DNA of 64,000 nucleotides from Undaria pinnatifida. Lineage: Eukaryota; Sar; Phaeophyceae; Laminariales; Alariaceae. Below, one piece after another: positions 56,181 to 64,000 of this stretch. The first letter of the stretch is position 1, and the number at the start of each line of letters is the position of its first letter. The DNA is taken from NCBI GenBank assembly GCA_012845835.1, contig JABAKD010000019.1, forward strand, positions 14,867,420 through 14,931,419, written 5' to 3'. Both the position numbers and the translations under genes were made by a program. The notes beneath the pieces were generated by a model, which did no database searches, was not told the DNA's origin, and worked only from the letters and a program-made list of their open reading frames with translations.

Positions 56181-57020
56181 GCAGTGGTGGAAGTGGCAGA
56201 GGCGGCAGCAAGAAGAGTGGCAATCGAAGCGCGACAGGCACACGCAAGCAGGCACCAACGCAAGGGAAAGGAAGGATGTCAAAATATAAGAAAGTCAAAT
56301 TACAACTGAACCTCGATTGAACTGCGGTCTGTACAAAATACAACTTGCGTTTTCTATTAACGCCGTCAGTGGACGGCACTAAAAAAATCATACCGGTACC
56401 AAATACGTGCGGGTTTCAACTGTATCAAGGCGTCAGTAGACTGCATTAAAAAAAACAAAAAAACATACCGGTATCAAATACGTGCAGGTTTCATTTTGCT
56501 TTGGCCTTGTCAGTCACACCATGTATGTGGAGAATGGAGAATAACAAAAATGAGAATCACAATAACAAAGTAGATTTAGTACTACCAGGAAATAAAAACA
56601 GAGCCAAATACCTCAGTATTGTTACGAATAGGTGAACCAAGGGCACTAATAGTTACCAGTACCAGGTAGCATATAATACGGGTATTTGTTTTCATCGTGG
56701 GTTTAATAAACCCGTTAATAGTATTAAAATTACGTTACGTCAAGACCGCCGTTCGTCACATGCTTAATCTGCCGTCTCCTGTCCGCACATTTTTGGCTTG
56801 CAGTATACAGTTCAGAACTGACATCGAAGGCCGAGCGAAGGAATAACAAAACCGCAATAGCATACCAGGTACCAGGTATAAGCTCTCTTGTGTCGACGGC
56901 TCTCTAATGTGAGGAAAACAACACCTGGTAGGGTGTTTGCGGGGCATCAAGTTTGGTTGGGTAGGAAAACACATAATACTAGTAGACTAAATGTATATGT
57001 AAAATATGATCTTCGTGGTA
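56181..57020. other. Gap upstream of the GARP exons
   Basis: The GARP start exon should be here or beyond, because exon a opens with two bases of a split codon. I see a short minus-strand ATG frame at about 56820-56756, but nothing convincing. Confidence 0.3.
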
Positions 57021-57021
57021 G

Positions 57022-57126
57022 TTTGTGAGATGGGCGCTCGAAGAGCTTGAGGATCAAGTGTGCACCGCCCGACGCCTGATGCAGGACGCCAGATCTCACT
57101 CGTCGGTCTTTATTCGATCAATACAG
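57022..57126 (+). CDS. Candidate exon of a plus-strand helical protein
   Basis: Between TTCGTGGTAG and ATACAG|GTGTAT lie 35 codons encoding FVRWALEELEDQVCTARRLM and a polar tail. The borders are good and the composition is protein-like, but I recognise no family. Confidence 0.4.
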
Positions 57127-57776
57127 GTGTATGAGTGTGCCTTTGCATTACATCAAGAGCAGAAGAGAGATCACTTCGGAGCAGTAGCGATCGGCGTCCA
57201 CCGCATGTTCCATCATGACTCGATATAAAAAAACCCGAGCATCAAGCCTGGGCTGGACCTCCGATGGCTTGCCACATATACAGGGAGTATACAGGAACTT
57301 GCGTACAAACCCGCTAGACCCAAGTAGCCCATTCCAAAATCTAACTCACACTACGACTGCTGTATTGCACTTATTGTTTCATGCATACTGAATTCTACAG
57401 CCGTGTGGTTTCGTCCCCCTCAACGCGGGTTATACAGTTTCCGCGCGCAGAACAAGGCTGGACGACTTAGTCCTGTTGGCCCTGGCATTAGCAGGGGAGT
57501 CACCGACCTGCATCCTTCACGAGGGTACACACCCCGTAACTTGAGCGATCGATGCATGACACGCAGCTTCCAAAGCTGAGTTTTGATAAAAAAAATGTTT
57601 TTGGTCGATCTCACAGCTCAAGTGTACTTACTGTTCATTTTCAAAACATTTTCATCATACATGAAACAGATCTCAAGTACCACGCAGCTTTCAAAGTTGA
57701 GTTTCAACCGTTTAATCGGTCATACTCACAGCTGACGTTTTTCAATTTTTTACGTATGAAATATTTTCATCATTAA

Positions 57777-58584
57777 GGCCGTTTCTTATAGCATTGGATT
57801 CTCATCTTCGATTCCGCCAGAATCCGATTCGGGCCCATTTCCGCCTTCTTATAGACACGGATTTTGGCACAATCCAACTCGGAAAAATCCGATTTCAGCT
57901 TTTCGAGTTGCGGCCACTCGGATTCCTGACCAAAATCCGAGACGCTGCCCAACCCGGATTTCTGTCTCGGATTATTTGAAACTCTCTGGTTGCGCCGCGC
58001 GCGCGCACACACACACACACACATCGGGCTACCCCACATGCGTGCTGCAGTGCCGGCGCTGTTAGGGCTGCTGGGCGTCGCCCGTGGGCTAGCCTACGAA
58101 CTTGGCTTGCCCTCGGGACGCGTGGTGCACCATCAAATGGCCGCGACAGCGAGAGAAAAAGCTGGTGTCGACGTTTCTGCTGTCTTTGCCACCACGCTAG
58201 CTGCCTTCCATCTGCAGCAGCAGCACTCTGCAAAATGCTCTATAGCTGCTTCCGCCAGGCTGTTGTAGCTTAGCAACAGCGACTCTGGTGCCTCTTGGTC
58301 CGGCATGTTTGCAACGTCTGTGTGGTCTGCTGCGTGTGGTCTGCTGCCTCTGCGCTGCGTCTGTATGTCTGTATCGGTCTGCTGTGTGCTGCTGCTGCTG
58401 CTGCTGCTGTGTGGTGTTGGGTTTTGCGCGCGCTGTTTTCAAAAAAAATTGACAGTCCTGCTGAAATCCGTCTGACAAAATCCGTTCGCTATAAGAAAGG
58501 TCGGGCTTTCTTCTCCGCCCGAATTTTGCCGAATCGGATTCTGGCGGAATCGAAGATGAGAATCCAATGCTATAAGAAACGGCC
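57777..58584. mobile_element. PIF/Harbinger-type MITE with 56-bp perfect terminal inverted repeats
   Basis: The ends 57777-57832 and 58529-58584 are exact inverted repeats beginning GGCCGTTTCTTATAGCATTG. TAA at 57774-57776 and 58585-58587 is a 3-bp target-site duplication. TWA duplications and GG-C-rich ends are typical of the PIF/Harbinger superfamily. The inner sequence has many AATCCGA subterminal motifs, an AC dinucleotide run at 58003-58022, CTG runs and a 92-codon open frame (57990-58268) with no transposase marks. The perfect repeats imply recent insertion. Confidence 0.93.
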
Positions 58585-58852
58585 TAAATGTCACGATTCG
58601 GGAAAACGTCACGTTTTTTAGCGCCGATTCCTTTCATTCCTCGTAGTGTTCGCTCTTACCGTTAACCCAATTGTAAATACACATCAGATCTAACTGCTCG
58701 TACCAACTACTGCTGTACCAGGTATGCTGATACCAGGTATGCTGATACCAGTGCGCCGGTATGATAGCAAGACAGCAAGGGCAAGATATACCAGAGACCA
58801 GAGCTACGTGTGACCATTATCTACTCTAAGAGCAGTACGATACGAGTACGAG

Positions 58853-58912
58853 AATGCTCAAGTGCGTACTGGTACACAGCAGCCATGAGGTGGCTGATTT
58901 GATTCAAGACAT
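58853..58912 (+). CDS. Candidate short exon of the same plus-strand gene
   Basis: After TACGAG it encodes MLKCVLVHSSHEVADLIQD and ends before GTAGCT. It suggests a helix of a HEAT/ARM-like array. Its phase relative to 57022-57126 is not explained, so another exon may be missing. Confidence 0.3.
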
Positions 58913-59082
58913 GTAGCTACTGGGCATTCTTCACGCCCCTGACTGCCACTTTCCTACCAGTGTACCTTATCGCCTCGTACCTACCAGGTATGATACTGCT
59001 GTACTTAGAACCTCACCACATGATGCTTCACAGACGAGGCGTAGGCTACAAGTTATATGACTACTGCTGTCCAAACTGAAGA

Positions 59083-59500
59083 ATCCAAGTGTGGCCATTC
59101 ATGCATTGGAGCAGCTCCTCGCTTTCCAGGAGCTATATAACGGAACAAACCAGTACGTAGTGTTGCACCGTTGTTGTATTTGGTTCAGCAGTTGGTATAA
59201 ACGACCCAAGACATCCGAAGACACTCTCTTATCATTTGAGCTTGCGCCGGAACCCCCACTTGACAGAGGAAGCACTTTGCAAGCTATTGCAAGCACTAAT
59301 CATCCAGACAGCGTTGACAACACTGGTTACGACAGGGAGCAAAGGATTGGTAAGCACGCTTTTGGGTAAATGCCGCAACGAAACCGACGCGTTGGGGACG
59401 CTAGCTCTGAGCTGTGTCAGTACTGCAACCGAACATGCTCGTGAGAGACGGATGGCACGCACACTGCTGCTGCTGACTACCGCTGTTACATACCATTCTG
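59083..59500 (+). CDS. Candidate helical-repeat exons
   Basis: Two stretches look like HEAT/ARM helices: NPSVAIHALEQLLAFQELYN (59083-59156, before a GTAGTG donor) and ALCKLLQALIIQTALTTLVT (from about 59267, with AG before GAAGCACTT). The second can run on through a possible donor at about 59350 to LGTLALSCVSTATEHARERR. No named family is evident. They may form one gene with 57022-57126. Confidence 0.4.
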
Positions 59501-60244
59501 TTTCGAAATACAACGAATGTTTGTATACCAGGTATCAATATCAAGATAAAATGGTCCCTGACTATGGTACCACAGGGTGCACAATTCCAAGTACGTCGTA
59601 CCACTGCTGTTGTAGTTTGTTCCCAAGAGTGTGTGGCGTCCCTTACACTGGTTCAAAAAATATATAACACTAATTTCAAGTAGTTTTTTCCCAAAAACGT
59701 GGGTGCAATCCATACGTACTCGAATACTGACTGCTGTGTGTGAGAGGTGGTACTCCGTGATTCAGATACTTCAGCTGTAGAACAGGTATCATACACGAGC
59801 TGAAAGCAAGAGGCAAGTGGCTAAGGGCACAGGGCATGGTGACACGTAGGCGAGGAGGCAAAACAACAAGGAGCTATCCAGCGACCGACACAAAGCGACG
59901 ACTTAATAAATCAATGCCACACTTGCACCTTGATAAGTTCCAAATACCCTCGTTGTCCCTGGGTGCCCGTTGATAGAGCAGGACAGCAACAGCAGGTCGA
60001 CGGCCGGTCTTGGAAACGAATGTTGAGGTTGTGGAGATTCGATTTATTACCAACTGTTAAATATTGGCAGGCGTTTCGTAAGAGGGGTTGAAGACCTCCT
60101 CAACTTCCTCAGCCAGGCGGCTGTGCGGCAAAACCGCACCGCCGTGCAAGGCGCTACGCGGCCAGGGGCGCGCGGAGGAAGGGAGATACTCTGCGTTAGC
60201 ATAAAGCACGCTCTACTGCAGGATATTTTTTTCTCTCGAGCTCC

Positions 60245-60490
60245 TGGCTGGGGCACAGAGGCTCTGAGAACGGAGCAAGCTCTCCTGCGGTACCAGAGGC
60301 ACGGAGCACGGACCAAGCTGCACTGCTGCTGCAGTACGTACAGGCTAGGCACGGAGCACAGAGCGAACTCTACTGCAGTAGTACTTGACAGCCTGGGCGA
60401 GGAACCGAGTACAGAGTAAGCTCTACTGCAGCAGTCCTGGCCCAGGCAGAGGCACTGAACACAGAGCAATCTCTACTCCAGTGTTGGCGA
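60245..60490. repeat. ~60-bp tandem repeat, about four copies
   Basis: Units share GAGGCACNGAGCACAGAGCAAGCTCTACTGCAG-like text. It is GC-rich with several open frames, none convincing. Confidence 0.75.
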
Positions 60491-60615
60491 AACACACGGC
60501 AAGCCTGGGCGCATCTCCTGCAAGTATGATGCCGCTTGTAGGGCGGCTATTTTCTACTTCTTCTCCGCCAAGACTTTTCCAACGCGTTGCACCAGTGGCT
60601 ATCAGGGCATCGACG
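60490..60615. other. Ambiguous open segment, strand undecided
   Basis: At least three frames are open across 60490-60615: plus frames reading ISCKYDAACRAAIFYFFSAK or PLVGRLFSTSSPPRLFQRVA, and a minus frame. A donor-like GTATGAG follows at 60621. I cannot choose between them. Confidence 0.25.
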
Positions 60616-61119
60616 TCAAGCATCGTGCTCCACAAATCGGTATGAGTGTACGACTACATGCCGCAGTAACACAGTACGGACCCCCTGACAAGAAGCCGGG
60701 ATATTGGGGACGGAGTCGTTACACTGAAGTTAGTGTAGAGTGCGCCCTTTCTCTCGAAATAGTAATAAATCCAGCTTGCGCCGGCATTCCTGTTTCTCAC
60801 CAGGTACGAGAGACAGTTTCTTACCAGGTAAAGCATAAGAAACAGGAACAGGCACTCAGAAAGGCCTGCAGGCTGAGATTTATACGTACATTGCGTAGCA
60901 ATATAAAAAATCCGGGACATACGTTGTACTGGTTGTGTAGAACGTAGCCTTTCTCAAATAGAAATGCAGTAAATGCAGCATGAGGCCTGTTGCTTATTTT
61001 TTAGTGTTATTATTGGGGTAGAACTTGGGTAGAACGCCCCAGTTTCTCAAACATGAAATCGAGCCTGAGCGAGCATTCCCGTTCATTATCGTGTGTAGGT
61101 GTCATGTGCTCTAGGGAGC

Positions 61120-61353
61120 AGCACTCTTACTAGGACCATTTTCGCGACCTCATCAGCATGGAAAGGCAGAAAAGGCGGCTCGTCGGTGCTCAGACCGAAG
61201 CCTGCAAGACCAAGTGCCGGTGCGAGAAAAAAGAAGTCCAAGATGCATGGGGCACCGTTTTCAAGGATAGCTAAGGACAAGAAAATCGAAGCGAAGGGGA
61301 AGAGAGACCTGGAGGCCCTGAAGACCCTCAAGCTGCCGGAGGGCATAGTGTAA
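61120..61353 (+). CDS. Candidate terminal exon, Lys-rich
   Basis: The frame ends IAKDKKIEAKGKRDLEALKT, then LKLPEGIV and TAA at 61351-61353. G/C-ending codons near the end support coding. The acceptor could be GTGCTCTAG at 61116. Two other frames are also open here. The family is not recognised. Confidence 0.35.
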   Translation, partial: STLTRTIFATSSAWKGRKGGSSVLRPKPARPSAGARKKKSKMHGAPFSRIAKDKKIEAKGKRDLEALKTLKLPEGIV

Positions 61354-61587
61354 GCAGCAAGCAGTGCTACCGCCATATATTCTGCTGTACATATCATACA
61401 CGACCGCCCCTGTCATATACAAGAGCCCCGCACGACACCTAAAAAATACGGGTAAGTAAGAACTTGTTTAGCTGTTAATACTGAAGTTGGTGTAAAACAC
61501 ACCTTTTCTAAAGATAAGAAACCTAGCCTAAAACCAACATCTCGGTTTCTCATCTGAGGGCCGGTACTAACTGTATCTGGTATCAAA

Positions 61588-61655
61588 TACAAGGTTCCCG
61601 TTCGGGATGGGGTTAACTCCACATACTTGACATCCCGGGGGCGTCTTAAGTCGAA
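61588..61655. repeat. Hairpin element, copy 2
   Basis: CCCGTTCGGGATG and CATCCCGGGGGCG flank a short loop, preceded by TACAAGGTTC as in the copy at 37612-37675. Confidence 0.6.
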
Positions 61656-61659
61656 AAGG

Positions 61660-63120
61660 GGACACACAGCCGTTCCAATGACATGTATGGGCTGCTGCTT
61701 GTGTTGCTGCTGCCTTATGCTTCGCTTACCTGTTATGAGGCCCATTGATGTGTGTTTCATTATTAGTGCATTATAGTGCTTGCCATCTGACAATGTGCAG
61801 TATTAGGACAGTCCCCAAGGAAGAGGGTTTCATTGTTGTTGCGTTGGAGGTCTGAAAACGTTATCGTCGTGATCATATTCGGTAGCATTGCTGGAGAGCC
61901 TTGTGTAAAGCTTTTGTGGTCGATGGAAGTGGTGGTCACGATTATTCTTTGTCGCAGCGGAAACAAAATCCCCGCGATAAACTTGACCCGCAACGCCTTG
62001 GAACTCCTACGAACGAACGTACAATGTCTACTCGTACATGCGAACTGCGTACTGTACGGTCTTTTTCGTGCTTTTATGGTATTAGGCGCTCTAAGACAAC
62101 GTTTCTCAACCGCGCATGTGTCCCATCACCGTTTCACGGCTCTGTCCAGGTACGAATTCTAGAGACGGCGTCACTGATTTACCCTCAGATCACGTGTCAA
62201 CGTGGGCCCTACGCGAGGTCTAGCTGCCTGTGGGCAAGACGTGAATGCCTGCTGTTCCAGCTCCCAAAAACTTAGCGGAGAGAAATAGGCCTGTATGGAG
62301 AACAACCTGCTGGCTGGTGAACAAGTCTACTGTAAGGGAGGTATTTTTTTTGGCTTTTAGGGTCTATCATTTCAGCGGCCCAGGACCACAGGACCACTGG
62401 CGCGAGTACCTACCCTGTTGTCTAGCATCTCAGGACTGTTTCTGGGCCATTCAATCGAGTGATGACCTGACTACCCTGTTGTCTTGTGCGCCTTTGTTTC
62501 GCGCACTATGTCGATGTCGAATGATTGATGACCAAGGGTGCGGTACTATTGTATGTTGTACTAATAATATTAATAGTCGCCATTAGTAGTCGCCTTGGGG
62601 CTAGTTTTTTCAGCGGTTCAGAGCTACTCGCGGGAATCGCTGCCCTAGTTCTTTGTTCCTGTTGGATTCGCGATGCGCACGCACGGCCATGGAATTGTTT
62701 TTCGAGACCCCCTCCCCCCTGTAGCCGTAGTGTGATACGCTGGTCGCAATGGAATATGAAGGTATACTGGCATAATAGCATAATAGCATGATGGTATAAT
62801 ACCGTAGCCTTGGTCGGGTTGAAGTCCAACGGCCGGGATGGGGTAAGCGGGAGATATTTTGCCCGGGTTCACCGGGGCCCTCAACATCCAATCCTGAGGC
62901 ACGCGGACAATGTGTGCCATGCCGCCGCGCCCTGATCAGGTTTGCAAGGTGCGCTGGTCTACTGTGTAACATGTGCTCAAATTTGGTCGGCCAGAAGTGT
63001 TTGTCTTCTCTGTCGGCGCCAGGAGATTTAATACGACACGGGTGAACATACTTGCTGGTCTCTGCTATCACGGCCAGGCATCGCCCTGCAATCGTCTGAG
63101 TGCGCGGACTAAGATATATT
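61660..63120. other. Region with overlapping open frames but no assigned gene
   Basis: Frames such as plus 61901-62275 and minus 63128-62830 read like protein in places, but they overlap others and show no known motif. They could be remnants of the element that left the Fanzor-like fragment. Confidence 0.3.
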
Positions 63121-63127
63121 AGATCCA

Positions 63128-63385
63128 TTGTTTTCGACAGCGCTTGGTGGAGGAGTACGCAGTATAAAGTTCAGGGAGGTGGACGAGGACTGCACGCCCA
63201 AGGTGTGGTCGAAGTGCAATGAGGTGCTCGAGCCGATGCGGGACAAGCGCAACAAACCGATCTACGCTGTACGCCGTTGCCTCACAACGAGCTGTGTGCG
63301 CCTGTGGCATCGGGATGTCAACGCTCCTCGCAACATCTTCGCCGTATTTACCAACGAGAAGTCGCGCAGGGGTCAGACACCCTAG
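63128..63385 (+). pseudogene. TnpB/Fanzor-like C-terminal fragment
   Basis: The frame reads FREVDEDCTPKVWSKCNEVL, then AVRRCLTTSC and LWHRDVNAPRNIF, and stops at TAG 63383-63385. TnpB and its eukaryotic relatives (Fanzors) end with VDE-(T)SK-C-C, a second Cys pair and RD-NA--NI, which carries the last RuvC Asp. Here the first zinc-ribbon Cys is Trp (KVWSKC). No start or upstream RuvC part is joined to it. It is probably a truncated, inactive remnant. Identification rests on short motifs. Confidence 0.5.
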
Positions 63386-64000
63386 AAGTTCAGGCGCAGG
63401 CATTAACAGGCCACAAACGCGCAGTAGCGGAATGAGCTAGGTCCCTGTATCCTATTTCGGTCATAGCATGCCACGTAACTTCAGGTTATAAATGTTGAAC
63501 GAAGGTGGGGGAAGCGCTCGAATGGCCAGACGGACCTGGCAATGGTGGGTTTCCACTTTCTTCCACGAAGAGTTCGTTATACTTCGTACTAGGTGTAACT
63601 CTACCAAATAGGTCCTATGTGTGAGGATCTGTTCAGTGTATTCCACCGTGATATATTTATTAAGACTGTAGTGCAGCGACATTGAATGACCCTGCTTTTC
63701 CCTAGGTGTCATCTTAGAACTGCGAAAAGTATCTCCATTTCCGAGTAGAGTGTGTCACCCAAAAAACGTGGGTGCAGTTTTAAAGGGGTTGAGGTTAGAT
63801 GTAGGCGTTCATCAAGGGCTGGATACGGTTGAACCCAGGGTTGAGACTTATTTGCTTTCTTCGAGAACTTACTCAAGCGCCAGAGGAATGCCATCCAGTA
63901 CGAGCGCCACCGCCTCCTGTTAATCACTTGGCTGTGATGGCCGCACTATTAATAGGTGGAATGGGTGCACCAGTTGCTGCTGGCAAGCGGGCGACTTGGG

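Noticed and set aside
62610..63128. Minus-strand 172-codon frame
   Set aside because: Part of it reads like protein, but it overlaps the Fanzor-like neighbourhood, has no motif I know and no splice support.

Overview
This is eukaryotic nuclear DNA: coding sequence is split into short exons with GT-AG borders, and introns and spacers are full of microsatellites, minisatellites, MITEs, SINE-like elements and a decayed LINE. The lineage is an inference. A GARP-type (Myb-like) DNA-binding domain, in a form I associate with photosynthetic stramenopiles, beside ordinary mitochondrial and ubiquitin genes suggests a stramenopile alga, possibly brown-alga-like. I see no rRNA, complete tRNA or CRISPR array.

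Three genes can be rebuilt exon by exon, with matching splice phases at nearly every joint. (1) About 1.07-10.01 kb, minus strand: a six-exon Josephin-domain (ataxin-3-like) deubiquitinase with all four catalytic residues. (2) 25.18-30.35 kb, plus strand: two long exons of an AIF-like FAD/NAD oxidoreductase. A plus-strand exon at 10.33-10.61 kb encodes a mitochondrial presequence and may be its first exon, but the phase needs one more exon. (3) 55.76-42.45 kb, minus strand: eleven exons of a GARP-family transcription factor with Ser/Lys/Asp-, Gly- and Gln-rich regions and an acidic-hydrophobic C-terminus. A fourth, plus-strand gene of helical-repeat character is suggested at about 57-59.6 kb, and a short TnpB/Fanzor-like C-terminal fragment lies at 63.1-63.4 kb.

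Layout: 0-10 kb Josephin gene with repeat-rich introns (LINE relic and a dispersed repeat pair in intron 2); 10-25 kb possible long AIF intron or spacer with GACCCG arrays and an ATG-rich satellite; 25-30 kb AIF gene; 30-42 kb gene-poor satellite region (TCATA array, a ~250-bp array, a 50-bp array arranged in higher-order repeats); 42-56 kb GARP gene with MITE copies in an intron; 56-64 kb Harbinger-type MITE, weak plus-strand exons, repeats and the Fanzor-like fragment.

The most unusual observation spans genes. In each of the three genes, a segment covering one exon-intron junction (exon edge plus splice site) has been copied: three tandem acceptor+exon copies in the Josephin gene, about ten donor-bearing units in the AIF intron, and one decayed acceptor+exon copy in the GARP gene. 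The same window therefore shows junction duplication at both 5' and 3' splice sites.
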